This document shows positions 34,917 through 44,787 of a DNA stretch of 64,000 nt, one piece after another. The notes below the pieces were generated by a model, which saw only the letters and a program-made list of their open reading frames with translations, was not told where the DNA came from and did not search any database. Source of the stretch: Crocinitomix sp044361315 (GTDB taxonomy: Bacteria > Bacteroidota > Bacteroidia > Flavobacteriales_D > Crocinitomicaceae). Location: contig JBIKJA010000013.1 in assembly GCA_044361315.1 (NCBI GenBank), positions 68,342 through 132,341 of the forward strand, written 5' to 3'. How positions within the stretch are numbered: the first letter of the stretch is position 1; every line of letters starts with the position of its first letter. Position numbers and translations under genes: made by a program.

Positions 34917-35807
34917 ATGAAAAACATTACTGTAATTGGAGCTGGAACCATGGGAAATGGGATTGCTCACGTTTTTGCTCAACATAATTTTAAAGTGACT
35001 TTGGTTGATATTTCGCAAGTATCGTTGGACAAGGCTTTGGCTAAAATAAGTGGGAATTTAGACCGTATGGTGGCGAAAGAAACGATTACGGCTGAAATTA
35101 AGGCGAGTACATTAGCTAATATTACCACCTCGACTGATTTAAAAGCTGGGGTTGCGCAAGCCGAATTAGTCGTGGAAGCTGCGACTGAAAACATCGATTT
35201 GAAATTGAAGATTTTTAGAGATATTGACGAAGCAACGAGTAATGAGTGCATTTTAGCGACAAATACCTCATCGATTTCTATTACAAAAATTGCGTCGGTG
35301 ACGTCAAAACCTGATAAGGTGATTGGGATGCACTTTATGAATCCAGTGCCGGTGATGAAATTAATTGAGATTATTCGCGGGTATTCTACTTCGGATGCCG
35401 TGACGAATACAATTATGGAAATTTCGCAGCAATTGGATAAGGTGCCTGTGGAAGTTAACGACTATCCTGGTTTTGTGGCCAACAGAATTTTAATGCCGAT
35501 GATTAACGAGGCGATTATTACCTTAAATGAAGGTGTGGCTGGCGTGAATGAAATTGATACGGTGATGAAATTAGGGATGGCGCATCCGATGGGGCCTTTG
35601 CAATTAGCTGATTTTATTGGACTGGATGTTTGTTTGGCGATTATGCACGTGCTGTACACTGGTTTAGGAAATGACAAATATGCTCCTTGCCCGTTGTTGG
35701 TGAATATGGTGACTGCTGGTAAACTTGGCGTTAAATCGGGCGAAGGTTTTTATTCGTGGGGACATGGAACAAAAGATTTGATTGTTGCACCGAATTTTAG
35801 TAAATAA
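34917..35807 (+). CDS. 3-hydroxybutyryl-CoA dehydrogenase
   Basis: 296 residues. The Rossmann motif GAGTMGNGIAHVFAQ is at the N-terminus. VVEAATENIDLKLKIF and LATNTSSISITKIA follow, and MHFMNPVPVMKLIEIIRG holds the catalytic His. The C-terminal domain (GFVANRILMPMINEAI ... GPLQLADFIGLDVCL) is complete. It oxidises (S)-3-hydroxyacyl-CoA with NAD+ or catalyses the reverse, in fatty-acid or butanoate metabolism. The upstream in-frame extension translates the GC-rich element and was discarded. Confidence 0.95.
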   Translation: MKNITVIGAGTMGNGIAHVFAQHNFKVTLVDISQVSLDKALAKISGNLDRMVAKETITAEIKASTLANITTSTDLKAGVAQAELVVEAATENIDLKLKIFRDIDEATSNECILATNTSSISITKIASVTSKPDKVIGMHFMNPVPVMKLIEIIRGYSTSDAVTNTIMEISQQLDKVPVEVNDYPGFVANRILMPMINEAIITLNEGVAGVNEIDTVMKLGMAHPMGPLQLADFIGLDVCLAIMHVLYTGLGNDKYAPCPLLVNMVTAGKLGVKSGEGFYSWGHGTKDLIVAPNFSK

Positions 35808-35863
35808 TTGGGTTACCATTCAATTGCTTTAGACTACATTTTAGTAGGTTTATTGAATTTTGA

Positions 35864-35894
35864 TTGATATTTACAATTGAATTAATTATTTTTG
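35864..35894 (+). promoter_or_regulatory. Promoter upstream of the TonB-receptor partner gene
   Basis: TTG at 35864-35866, a 20-nt spacer, then a perfect -7 box TATTTTTG (35887-35894). The box includes the TTG at 35892 that could serve as start codon of the next gene, which argues for a start further downstream. Confidence 0.55.
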
Positions 35895-36467
35895 ATAGAA
35901 CCTGTTGTAAAGCGTTTGTTTAAATTTTACAGAAAATATCAAGTATTCATTGGCGCTTCCTTTTTTTTAGGGTTGATACTAGCCTTTTGCCTTACTTTTT
36001 TTATGTTGCATTTGGAAAAAAAGTCGATTAGGCGGTTGGTAAAACAAGAAATTTTAGAAGGTTTTGACGAAGCTGACTTGGTGCGTTTGACATTTACTGC
36101 GGAAGCATCGAAACAATTAGCATGGGAACACTCGAAAGAGTTCAAATACCAAGATCAGTTTTACGATGTGGTGCGCACTGAAATTGCTAATGGAAAAGTA
36201 ACTTATGTGTGCTGGTTGGATAAACAAGAAACCGAAGTCACCAAAAAATTAGACCATTTAATTGCCGAAGTATTGGATGGGATGCCAACTAAAAATGAGC
36301 CATCTAAAGCGCTTAACAAGTTATTAAAATCCTTATTCACAGAAAATTTTTGGAATTTTAGTTCGATTTTGCCTGTACCTTACGAGCAGAAAATTATAGT
36401 TGGAGAAGATGATGATTTAATTAGTTTAACTTTTGAACCTCTGGTGCCGCCGCCCAATGTGGCCTAG
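35892..36467 (+). CDS. Single-pass membrane protein upstream of TonB receptor
   Basis: Up to 191 residues; no ATG exists before the membrane helix. TTG at 35892 or at 35916 are candidates, and a promoter box overlapping the first favours the second. One helix (VFIGASFFLGLILAFCLTFFM) is followed by a periplasmic domain with KKSIRRLVKQEILEGFDEADLVRLTFT and the motif KQLAWEHSKEFKYQDQFYDVV. A similar WEHxKEF-YDVV pattern is known (from memory) in small proteins next to TonB-dependent receptors in Bacteroidota. The function is unknown. The receptor gene starts 81 nt downstream. Confidence 0.75.
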   Translation: MIEPVVKRLFKFYRKYQVFIGASFFLGLILAFCLTFFMLHLEKKSIRRLVKQEILEGFDEADLVRLTFTAEASKQLAWEHSKEFKYQDQFYDVVRTEIANGKVTYVCWLDKQETEVTKKLDHLIAEVLDGMPTKNEPSKALNKLLKSLFTENFWNFSSILPVPYEQKIIVGEDDDLISLTFEPLVPPPNVA

Positions 36468-36548
36468 TTCACAATTTATTTCAAAAATTAATTAACGTAG
36501 GTGGAAACACTTTTAGTGTGAGACCAATAAATCATTTAATCTTTTAAG

Positions 36549-38954
36549 ATGAAAAAACTAGGATTTTTTCTAGTTGCTCTATTTATGTTGAGCAACACAA
36601 TTTTTGGGCAGATTTTGACGATCATAGACAATGATACAAAAGATCCTCTAAAAGATGTGGCGTTGATTTCGAATCAACCAAATCTTTACGCAAGTACAAA
36701 CGAAAAAGGTCAAGTAGATTTGGCGATATTTGCCGATGCGGCGGTGATTCAAATCATCCTTTCCGAATATCAGACGGTAAAAAAATCGTATGTCGAGCTT
36801 GCGGCGAGTAATACCGTGGAATTAATTCCTCTTGCTTTTTCTTTTGATGCCGTGACGGTTACAGCGAGCAAATGGAATGACAATAATAAAAATCAAACTT
36901 CACGAACCACTTCTCTAGCAAAAAAAGAGGTTCAATTACAAAATCCACAAACTACTGCTGATTTATTGGGGGGATCAGGAGAGATTTTTATTCAAAAAAG
37001 TCAACTTGGCGGTGGAAGTCCGATGATTAGAGGATTTTCTACCAATCGTTTACTGTATGTGGTGGATGGTGTGCGCATGAACAATGCCACTTTTAGGGGG
37101 GGGAATTTACAAAATGTGATTTCATTGGACGCTTTTTCATTGGACAGAACGGATATTTTATTCGGTCCAAGTTCGGTGATGTACGGCAGTGATGCTTTGG
37201 GTGCGGTGATGAGTTTTACGACTTTACAACCGCAATTAAGCTTGACCGATAAACCTCTGATTGTTGGAAGTGCCACTACACGTTATTCCTCAGCAAGTTC
37301 AGAAAAAACGATGCATGTTGATTTTAACGTAGGTTTTAAGAAATGGGCATTTGTTTCAAGCTTTTCAACCAATGATTTTGGGGATTTAAAAATGGGAAGT
37401 TTTGGACCGGATGAATATTTACGTCCATTTTATGTAAAACGTATAGATAGTTTGGATGTAGTGGTGACAAATGAGGATCCACGAATTCAAACGCCTACGG
37501 GTTATACACAAATGAATTTAATGCAGAAAATCCAATTTAAACCGTCCAAAAATTGGCAATTCGACTATGGTTTTCATTATTCTGAAACCTCTAGTTACAG
37601 TCGTTACGACCGCCATATACGCTTAAAAGATGGATTACCGCGTTATGCCGAATGGAGTTACGGTCCACAAAAATGGATGATGAATAATTTTAGCATTGCC
37701 CATACCAAAAAGAATTTGGTTTACGACCGAATCTCCTTACGACTTGCGCAACAATCTTTCGAAGAAAGTCGCATCAGTCGAGATATGAATAAATCTGATC
37801 GGCTAACCACAATTGAATATGTCTATGCTTATTCTGCGAACTTGGATTTTAATAAATCGTTAGGAAAGAAAAACACGTTGAACTATGGTGCTGAAGCATT
37901 AATGAATGACGTGGTTTCGAGAGGTTATGTGGATGATATTGTTGCAGGAACACGCACGGAAGGTTATTCAAGGTATCCTCAATCAACTTGGACATCGATT
38001 GGGGTTTACCTTACCGATCAATTTAGAGTAAATGAAAAATTGACGTTAAATGGAGGCATTCGTTATAGCCAATATACAATCGATGCAGTATTTCAAGCAT
38101 CTCCTTTTAACTTCCCTTTTACTACCGCAAATATAAGCAATGCTGCCACAACGGGAAGTATTGGTGTGGTTTTCCGCCCAACTGAAAAATGGAATATTTC
38201 TGGATCGGTTTCGACAGCATTTAGATCGCCAAATGTGGATGATGTTGGGAAAGTATTTGACTCTGAGCCTGGTTCTGTTGTTATACCAAATCCAGATTTG
38301 GAAGCAGAATATGCTTATAATGCAGAGTTAGGGACAAGTAAAATCTTTGGGAATGTTTTAAAATTGGATGTGACTGGTTATTATACCCTTTTAGAGAATG
38401 CTTTAGTTCGGAGAAATTTCACGTTAAATGGGGAGGACAGCATTGACTATAATGGAACGTTGAGTCAAGTTGAAGCGATTCAAAATGCGGCAGTTGCGAG
38501 AATTTATGGGATTCAAGCAGGGTTTGATTTATCGATTGCGGCGGGTTTGATGTTAAGTTCGCGCATTAATTACCAAAAAGGTAAAGAAGAGTTAGACAAT
38601 GGCGATAGTAGCCCATCAAGACACGCTCCCCCAACCTTTGGAATCACACGTTTGAGCTACCGTTATCATGGATTCAAAATTGAGGTGAACGCCCAATACA
38701 TGGGCGAAGCGAGTTTTGAAGAATTGCCAGAAGAAGAAAAAGCGAAAGATTATATCTATGCGATTGATGAAAATGGGAACCCTTATTCACCTGCGTGGTG
38801 CACGTTTAATTTGAAAGGGATGTATCAAATCAATCCAAATTTTAATGTTGGATTTGGGGTAGAGAATTTAACGGATTTACGTTACAGAACATACAGTTCA
38901 GGAATTGTAGCTCCGGGAAGAAACTTCATTATTTCACTTCGTGCAAATTTTTAG
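36549..38954 (+). CDS. TonB-dependent receptor (haem/siderophore type)
   Basis: 801 residues. The signal MKKLGFFLVALFMLSNTIFG is followed by a carboxypeptidase-like regulatory domain (about 22-95). A plug domain comes next, with the conserved SPMIRGFSTNRLLYVVDGVRMNN and DILFGPSSVMYGSDALGAVM. A 22-strand barrel ends in GRNFIISLRANF. The plug wording is close to the haemoglobin/transferrin/lactoferrin receptor group, so iron or haem uptake is inferred. It depends on TonB-ExbBD, which are not in the window. A terminator lies 25 nt after the stop. Confidence 0.93.
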   Translation: MKKLGFFLVALFMLSNTIFGQILTIIDNDTKDPLKDVALISNQPNLYASTNEKGQVDLAIFADAAVIQIILSEYQTVKKSYVELAASNTVELIPLAFSFDAVTVTASKWNDNNKNQTSRTTSLAKKEVQLQNPQTTADLLGGSGEIFIQKSQLGGGSPMIRGFSTNRLLYVVDGVRMNNATFRGGNLQNVISLDAFSLDRTDILFGPSSVMYGSDALGAVMSFTTLQPQLSLTDKPLIVGSATTRYSSASSEKTMHVDFNVGFKKWAFVSSFSTNDFGDLKMGSFGPDEYLRPFYVKRIDSLDVVVTNEDPRIQTPTGYTQMNLMQKIQFKPSKNWQFDYGFHYSETSSYSRYDRHIRLKDGLPRYAEWSYGPQKWMMNNFSIAHTKKNLVYDRISLRLAQQSFEESRISRDMNKSDRLTTIEYVYAYSANLDFNKSLGKKNTLNYGAEALMNDVVSRGYVDDIVAGTRTEGYSRYPQSTWTSIGVYLTDQFRVNEKLTLNGGIRYSQYTIDAVFQASPFNFPFTTANISNAATTGSIGVVFRPTEKWNISGSVSTAFRSPNVDDVGKVFDSEPGSVVIPNPDLEAEYAYNAELGTSKIFGNVLKLDVTGYYTLLENALVRRNFTLNGEDSIDYNGTLSQVEAIQNAAVARIYGIQAGFDLSIAAGLMLSSRINYQKGKEELDNGDSSPSRHAPPTFGITRLSYRYHGFKIEVNAQYMGEASFEELPEEEKAKDYIYAIDENGNPYSPAWCTFNLKGMYQINPNFNVGFGVENLTDLRYRTYSSGIVAPGRNFIISLRANF

Positions 38955-38979
38955 CCGTTAAAATTGAGTAGAATTTTAT

Positions 38980-39014
38980 GCCCCTGTCACGGTTTGTGTT
39001 GGGGGCTTTTTTTT
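38980..39014 (+). terminator. Terminator of the TonB receptor operon
   Basis: GCCCC pairs with GGGGC around an imperfect TGTCAC/GTGTTG extension, and a run of eight T follows. It lies 25 nt after the receptor stop and may also serve the convergent regulator gene. Confidence 0.75.
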
Positions 39015-39021
39015 GAACGAA

Positions 39022-42000
39022 TTAAATCCGGATGCCCATAATACAAATATCATCCGTTTGGTCTTTGTCGCCTTGCCAATTTTGAATTTCTTGTTTGAGC
39101 AAAGCATATTGATTATCCATAGGTTCTTGATGGATGCTGGTTAAAAAACTCTGCATTTTTCCGTAGGTGTACTTTTTGTATTTAGGTCCACCAAATTGGT
39201 CCGGAAATCCATCAGATGTCAAATAAACAACATCACCTTTCTTCACCTCAATTTGGATATTGGTGTATGAATTTGAGATTTCATATTCAGCACTAATTCC
39301 TACTTTATCACCTCTTAACACAATCATTTCCCCGTCTAATATCAAATACAGTGAATTGTTAGCCCCTGCAAAGTCTAAAATATTAGTTTGCAAGTCATAG
39401 CTACATAAGGCAAGGTCCATTCCATCAAAAAGATTAGCTTTATGCTCGCCTGTTTGACCAAAAGCGGAAGATAAACCAACCTGCAAAAAATTCAGAATTT
39501 GCGATGGCATGGTAATTCCTTTTTCATTTACAGCTTGATCCAATAAATTTCTTCCAATTATACTCATCATAGCACCAGGAACTCCGTGACCAGTGCAATC
39601 GACCACTGCAAAGAAAATTTTTGAATGCGTACGATCAATCCAATAAAAATCGCCGCTGACAATGTCTTTTGGATGAAAATAAACGAACGAATCAGGCAAT
39701 AATTGTTGCATAAAATTTTTGGAAGGTAGAATTCCATTTTGTAGCCTTTTCGCGTAATTAATACTAGAGGTAATATCGGTGTTTTTCTGCTCCAATTGTT
39801 CTGTTCGCTCCTTTACTCTGTTTTCTAGGGTATTGTACAAATGCGCATTGTCAATTGCCGTTCCAATGTACGATGCCAAAGTTTTGAGAATATCCAAGTG
39901 ATAAGGCTGATACGCAAAGTATTTAAAACTTTGAATCGTGATCACACCAATCATTTTCTTTTCGACGATCATTGGATAAAAGATCAAGGAGTTTGGCATT
40001 TCTCCTTGAAGAACTTCAATTTCCTGAACGTACTTGTGATACTCATTTTTGTTGTCATTTAAAAAGACCTCCTTTTTATTGCGAATGCACCAAACATTAT
40101 AATTGTTCATTTCGTCCATAGAAATAGTGAATGGCGAACAGCGCACCCCTCTTTCCATGGTGTATTTAAAATGAATTTCCTCACTTAATTCGTCATAAAT
40201 TCGAATGCCAAATATTTCCGCATCCATTAATTTCATTACTTTTTGATAGAGGGTATCAAAGATCTTGTCAATGTCTAATGAGGAAGAAATGAGCTGACCA
40301 ATTTCACTCAACAAACGCGTATTAATGTAATTTACTTCTAATTCTTCCTTTTGTTTACGAACTTCGTGGGTGCGCTCATTAATTTTAAACTCCATTGTTT
40401 CGTACAAAGCAGCATTATCTATGGCAATTGCAACAAAACTGGCCAAACTTTTGACTAAACTCACTTGAAATTGGTCGTGCGCCTGTTTCTCCAAACTTTG
40501 TACGGTTAACACACCAATGGTTTCCCCGCGAATAATTAGTGGCAAATAAATGATTGAATGTGACATTTCTCCTGCAATTGGTGCGGCATAATTCTCATTT
40601 TTTAAATAATTTCGATATTCTGAAAGAAAATCAGAAATAATTATTTCTTGTGAATTATTGAAACACACCACGGCCAATCGATCTTCATCGTCTAAACTAA
40701 AATCAACATTTTCCAAAATGTGACCTTTTTCCATGATACTTGGAAATACCAATTTAGTCCTTGATTTATTTGGAATTGCGATCCCAAAAACATTGGCGTC
40801 CATGATCTCATTTATATTTCCATAGACTTTATAAATGATTTCAGGAATAGAATGAATGGTGGTGATTTGCATCCCAATTTCGCTCAGTAATTTGGTGTTT
40901 TGATACGTTTTTTGCAAGGTGACTTGTACCTTTTTTTGTTCCGTAATATCCCTGGTCACCACACTAAACCCTTTAGGTTTTGACTTCCCCTCTTGATAAA
41001 TTAATCTTGCACGCTGTCCTACCCACAATTCCTCTCCTGATTTCTTATGTGCTGCAAATTCGACGTAGGAAGTGACGGTATTCGTTTGAAGTTGATTTTG
41101 ATAAAATTCAAAAACTCGATGTTTATCTGCTTCATTGATAAGGTCGATAAAATGTAAGCCTAATAATTCCTTTTTGGAATATTCTAGCGTATTGGCCATG
41201 ACATCATTCACGAAAATAAAATAACCTTTCGTATTGATTTCATAAATAATATCTGTGGAACCTTCAACTAAACTAGCGTATTGTTCTTCGAGTTTCTTAA
41301 TTTCAGTAATATCTGCAGCGACACTGAAATACTTGATTAAGTTGCCTTCATTGTCTAAAATTGGGGTTACGTTTAATGAAATCCAAAATGCTTGATTTGT
41401 GAGATGATTAACACTTTCGTGCTCGACAGTGAATTGTTCGTTTGATTCGTAAAGCGCCTTTAATTGAAATTTTTCGGCTTTGCTTATGGCACTATTTACG
41501 TAAATATCGTCAACACCTTTACCGACAACTTGCTCTGAGCTTAATCCAGTCAATTGACTAAATCCATCGTTTACCCAAATTACCTCTAATTTATTGCTAA
41601 AAATGACAATCGAATTGTTGGTATTACTTGCCACTAGCGAAAGTTCGCGCAATTGTTCGGCTACTTTTTCTTCTTCAGTGATGTCGTGCGAAATCACCAC
41701 ATAACGGATTAACTCAGCATCTTTATTTAAGATGGGTGTAATATGCAAACGTGTTGAATAAGGATTTCCTTGTTTTGAATACTGGATTAAGGTTGATTCA
41801 GATGAGATTTTTTGCTCAAAGATGGTTTTGTTTATTTCAGAAACATCATTTAAATTGGTTCTTGGTCCACCTAAAATATCAATTGGCGTGCGTTGAATCA
41901 CTTCCGAAGCCAAGTAGCCAAATTTACGTTCGAATGCCTTGTTTACCCATTCAATTCGATCATTTGCCCCAACAATCATCACCATTTGTTCGATATTAGC

Positions 42001-43281
42001 TGCGACAATGGAAAGTTTTTGTAGTTCGGCACGTTGTGTCACCAATTTTCTATTTAAACGATTACCTCGTTTTAGCCGCATAAATAGTAGAAACAAAAAT
42101 CCGAGTGTTAACACCAATAAGAAAAATCCGGACTGAATGACAATTCTATTATTTTCAGATTCTAGTTCATTGGCTTTGATAATGCTTGCAGTCCGATCTT
42201 TTTCCACGTGAGAAATTTCATTATCGGCTTCATTTCTTCGCTGTAATAACCGAGCCGATTTTTCATTGTTATTAATGGAATCTTTTAATAAAAATTCCTT
42301 TTGTAAATAATAGAAAGCTTGTTTATACTGATTTTTTTGTTGGTAAGCTTCTGCAAGAATTTTATAACTGTCAAGACGTTCTTTATTTAAATTTTTGTTT
42401 TCGGCAAGTGCAACTCCCTCAAGACCATAAGCGATTGCTTTTGTTGGATTATGTAGTTGCAATTCGATTTCAGCCAAAACAACGTATGTAAAAGCTACCG
42501 CGCTGTAATTTTCTGAATCATTAAATTTCACAAAGGCGGCTTGTGCAAAGTTCAGCGCCTTTGCGTGTTCATTTTTAAGATAGTAATAAGTGGATGCATA
42601 AATTAAATCTTCTGGCGAAGCCTGGCTAATGCTGCTCGAATTAATTCGTTGAATAACTCGTTCGTACCTTTTAAAGGCTTCGGTGCTGTCACCTTGCTCG
42701 AGGCTAATTTCTGCAAGATAGGCTTGAACGTCATAATAAAGCTCGTCGTCTTTTAATTTTAAAGCGAATTTTTCAAGTTTCAAGTAATAATCAATTGCCT
42801 TATCAAACTCTAATAAGCGAGAACTTAAATAAGCCAAGTTATACATGAATTCGATCTGCATTTCTTGATTATTATTTTTAATCGCAATTCTAAAGCCTTC
42901 ATCGTAAGCAACTTGCGCTTCGAAATAATTTAAATCACAGGACATTAATAATAAGCCCAGCTGATTGGAGGCGTGCATTTCCCCTATTTCGTAATTAATT
43001 TTTTGAGCCAAATCTCTTGAAAGACGCGCATACTTTTTCGCGGATTCACAATCCGTTTCTGTTATTTCTTCCGTAATTTTTAAAAGGAGATCAACCTTTT
43101 CTGTTCCATCTTCTAACCCAGAAAGTTTAAAAATGATTGAATCTGCTACTGCATATTCGTTCCGATCTTTTGAAAATGAAACAGTTGGAATTATAGTAAA
43201 CACGCAAACTCCTAACATTTGAAGGATCAAATGCAGAATAATTTTTTTTCGTCTGGAGATATTATTTGCGCTTTTCGTCAC
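39022..43281 (-). CDS. TPR-PAS-GAF-SpoIIE phosphatase signalling protein
   Basis: 1419 residues with a GTG start. Order: an N-terminal hydrophobic segment (HLILQMLGVCVFTIIPTVSF), TPR repeats to about 340, a coiled coil, a membrane helix (IQSGFFLLVLTLGFLFLLFM), three or four PAS domains (about 410-800; VVISHDITEEEK, FSVAADITEIKK, SVVTRDITEQKK), and two GAF domains (about 810-1160). A C-terminal PP2C-like SpoIIE domain has metal residues in GDFYWID, VVDCTGHGVPGAMMS, SDGFPDQFGG and DDICIMGI. No histidine kinase is present. It should dephosphorylate a protein partner, perhaps an anti-sigma-antagonist type, in response to several inputs. The partner is not in the window. Confidence 0.93.
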   Translation of the reverse strand: MTKSANNISRRKKIILHLILQMLGVCVFTIIPTVSFSKDRNEYAVADSIIFKLSGLEDGTEKVDLLLKITEEITETDCESAKKYARLSRDLAQKINYEIGEMHASNQLGLLLMSCDLNYFEAQVAYDEGFRIAIKNNNQEMQIEFMYNLAYLSSRLLEFDKAIDYYLKLEKFALKLKDDELYYDVQAYLAEISLEQGDSTEAFKRYERVIQRINSSSISQASPEDLIYASTYYYLKNEHAKALNFAQAAFVKFNDSENYSAVAFTYVVLAEIELQLHNPTKAIAYGLEGVALAENKNLNKERLDSYKILAEAYQQKNQYKQAFYYLQKEFLLKDSINNNEKSARLLQRRNEADNEISHVEKDRTASIIKANELESENNRIVIQSGFFLLVLTLGFLFLLFMRLKRGNRLNRKLVTQRAELQKLSIVAANIEQMVMIVGANDRIEWVNKAFERKFGYLASEVIQRTPIDILGGPRTNLNDVSEINKTIFEQKISSESTLIQYSKQGNPYSTRLHITPILNKDAELIRYVVISHDITEEEKVAEQLRELSLVASNTNNSIVIFSNKLEVIWVNDGFSQLTGLSSEQVVGKGVDDIYVNSAISKAEKFQLKALYESNEQFTVEHESVNHLTNQAFWISLNVTPILDNEGNLIKYFSVAADITEIKKLEEQYASLVEGSTDIIYEINTKGYFIFVNDVMANTLEYSKKELLGLHFIDLINEADKHRVFEFYQNQLQTNTVTSYVEFAAHKKSGEELWVGQRARLIYQEGKSKPKGFSVVTRDITEQKKVQVTLQKTYQNTKLLSEIGMQITTIHSIPEIIYKVYGNINEIMDANVFGIAIPNKSRTKLVFPSIMEKGHILENVDFSLDDEDRLAVVCFNNSQEIIISDFLSEYRNYLKNENYAAPIAGEMSHSIIYLPLIIRGETIGVLTVQSLEKQAHDQFQVSLVKSLASFVAIAIDNAALYETMEFKINERTHEVRKQKEELEVNYINTRLLSEIGQLISSSLDIDKIFDTLYQKVMKLMDAEIFGIRIYDELSEEIHFKYTMERGVRCSPFTISMDEMNNYNVWCIRNKKEVFLNDNKNEYHKYVQEIEVLQGEMPNSLIFYPMIVEKKMIGVITIQSFKYFAYQPYHLDILKTLASYIGTAIDNAHLYNTLENRVKERTEQLEQKNTDITSSINYAKRLQNGILPSKNFMQQLLPDSFVYFHPKDIVSGDFYWIDRTHSKIFFAVVDCTGHGVPGAMMSIIGRNLLDQAVNEKGITMPSQILNFLQVGLSSAFGQTGEHKANLFDGMDLALCSYDLQTNILDFAGANNSLYLILDGEMIVLRGDKVGISAEYEISNSYTNIQIEVKKGDVVYLTSDGFPDQFGGPKYKKYTYGKMQSFLTSIHQEPMDNQYALLKQEIQNWQGDKDQTDDICIMGIRI

Positions 43282-43677
43282 CTAGTAAAAATAGACATAA
43301 TTACCAATTTTTAAACATAATCCTGAGTTAATTCTGAATGAATATTTTGACGTATGTTAAAACCCTGAGTTCGACTCTAAATTAACATCCAGATTTTTAT
43401 TAAAATTTGACGGAATAGCCCTATTCTCCGGATTTACGGAATCAATCCAATATAATTAGCAGACTGCTTAAAATAATGCAATCTGTATTTTCGCTTAGAA
43501 AAACATGCTTTTTTCGTCAAAACAACTCGAACTAGCCCGCTATTACTTCGTTGCTTTTGCTCAAACTCAAGCTTTTCTTTGCGATCTGAATGAAATTTAA
43601 AATCGCATCTCCTCATGTTAAAAAAAAAACCGCAATGATAAAAATCAATGCGGTTTCCTTAAAATAATCTAATTCAA
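43282..43677. other. Gene-free stretch between regulator and rplI
   Basis: It holds the divergent upstream region of the SpoIIE-type regulator and the rplI terminator. The middle (about 43455-43615, minus strand) is unusually non-AT and hairpin-rich (GCAGACTGC, CGGGCTAGTTCGAG). It encodes only a 60-codon ORF with no sense and may be an intergenic repeat. Confidence 0.4.
43621..43656 (-). terminator. Terminator of the rpsF-rpsR-rplI operon
   Basis: On the minus strand AACCGCATTGAT pairs with ATCATTGCGGTT around a short T/A loop, followed by nine T. It lies about 20 nt after the rplI stop. Confidence 0.93.
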
Positions 43678-44124
43678 TTACTCTCCTTTTACTTCGAATT
43701 GGAAAGATTGTTTTACACTTTTGTGCAAGTTTGCAATTGCTTCGTAAGTACCAACTTCTTTAATTGGTTCTTCAACAATTTTAATTGATTTACGATCGAT
43801 TTCAATTCCTTGCGCTTTCAATGCTTCAGAAATTGCAATTGAGTTGATAGATCCGAAAATTTTACCATTTTCACCAGCTTTTGCCAGAACAACCACAGTG
43901 AATCCTTCTAATTTAGCTGCAATTGCTGACGCTTCATCTTTAATTTTTGATTCTTTGTGAGCTCGTTGACGCATTACTTCTTCGTGAGATTTTTTCACTG
44001 ATTCAGTTGCTAGTGTGGCGTAACCTTGAGGAATTAGGAAATTTCTTCCATATCCGTTTTTCACAGTTACCACTTCGTCTTTATATCCTAGTTTATCTAC
44101 GTTCTTTTTTAATATTACTTCCAT
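43678..44124 (-). CDS. rplI: 50S ribosomal protein L9
   Basis: 148 residues. The N-terminal signature is MEVILKKNVDKLGYKDEVVTVKNGYGRNFLIPQGYA, followed by the long connecting helix (KKSHEEVMRQRAHKESKIKDE) and the C-terminal RNA-binding domain (GKIFGSINSIAISEAL). It binds 23S rRNA. It is the last gene of the conserved rpsF-rpsR-rplI operon. Confidence 0.98.
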   Translation of the reverse strand: MEVILKKNVDKLGYKDEVVTVKNGYGRNFLIPQGYATLATESVKKSHEEVMRQRAHKESKIKDEASAIAAKLEGFTVVVLAKAGENGKIFGSINSIAISEALKAQGIEIDRKSIKIVEEPIKEVGTYEAIANLHKSVKQSFQFEVKGE

Positions 44125-44157
44125 TACAAGGGAATTTTAAAATTCAACACTAATTAA

Positions 44158-44421
44158 TTATTTCATTAAATCGGCAACATAAGGAAGGATTGCAAGGTGT
44201 CTTGCTCTTTTTACTGCCTTATTTACTTTTTTCTGAAATTTTTGAGAAGTCCCAGTTACTCTTCTTGGCAAAATTTTACCTTGTTCATTAATGAATTTTA
44301 GCAAAAAATCTGGATTTTTATAATCTACATATTTAATGCCACTTTTTTTGAATCGACAGTATTTTTCTTTTTTTACTTCGATGCTAATCGGGGTTAAATA
44401 TCTAATTTCTGATGGTGTCAT
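44158..44421 (-). CDS. rpsR: 30S ribosomal protein S18
   Basis: 87 residues. It holds the S18 core KYCRFKKSGIKYVDYKNPDFLLKFINEQGKILPRRVTGTSQKFQKKVNKAVKRARHLAILPY in pattern, including RVTGTS and RARHLA. It binds with S6 on the 30S platform. The order S6-S18-L9 is as in most bacteria, with 33-nt gaps on both sides. Confidence 0.98.
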   Translation of the reverse strand: MTPSEIRYLTPISIEVKKEKYCRFKKSGIKYVDYKNPDFLLKFINEQGKILPRRVTGTSQKFQKKVNKAVKRARHLAILPYVADLMK

Positions 44422-44454
44422 TTTCTAAATCTTATTTAATTAAACACTTGTTAA

Positions 44455-44787
44455 TTATGCTTTTGCAGCATTTCTTGTTTTTTCAGCAAACGCAACATGA
44501 TCTTTTTCCATTCGCACAGTTAAAAATCGCATAATACGTTCATCACGCTTAAAATTGATTTCAAGCTTTTGGATAACATCTCCATTTGCTTCAAATTCTA
44601 CAAGATTGTAAAAGCCATTTGATTTTTTTTGAATTTGGTAAGCCATTTTTTTGAGGCCCCAGAATTCTTTGTGCTTAACCACTCCACCATGTGAGGTGAT
44701 AAAATCTTCATACACTTTTACTGCTTCCTTTGTCTGTTCTTCAGACAAAACGGGAGTTAAAATGAAAACAGTTTCGTACCTATTCAT
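44455..44787 (-). CDS. rpsF: 30S ribosomal protein S6
   Basis: 110 residues. It starts MNRYETVFILTPVLSEEQTKE, with LKKMAYQIQKKSNGFYNLVEF and RDERIMRFLTVRM, the S6 ferredoxin-like fold. It is the first gene of the ribosomal operon, with a clear promoter upstream. Confidence 0.98.
   Translation of the reverse strand: MNRYETVFILTPVLSEEQTKEAVKVYEDFITSHGGVVKHKEFWGLKKMAYQIQKKSNGFYNLVEFEANGDVIQKLEINFKRDERIMRFLTVRMEKDHVAFAEKTRNAAKA

Noticed and set aside
43434..43616. 60-codon ORF upstream of the rplI terminator
   Set aside because: No start context, no family, and composition typical of non-coding repeat DNA.
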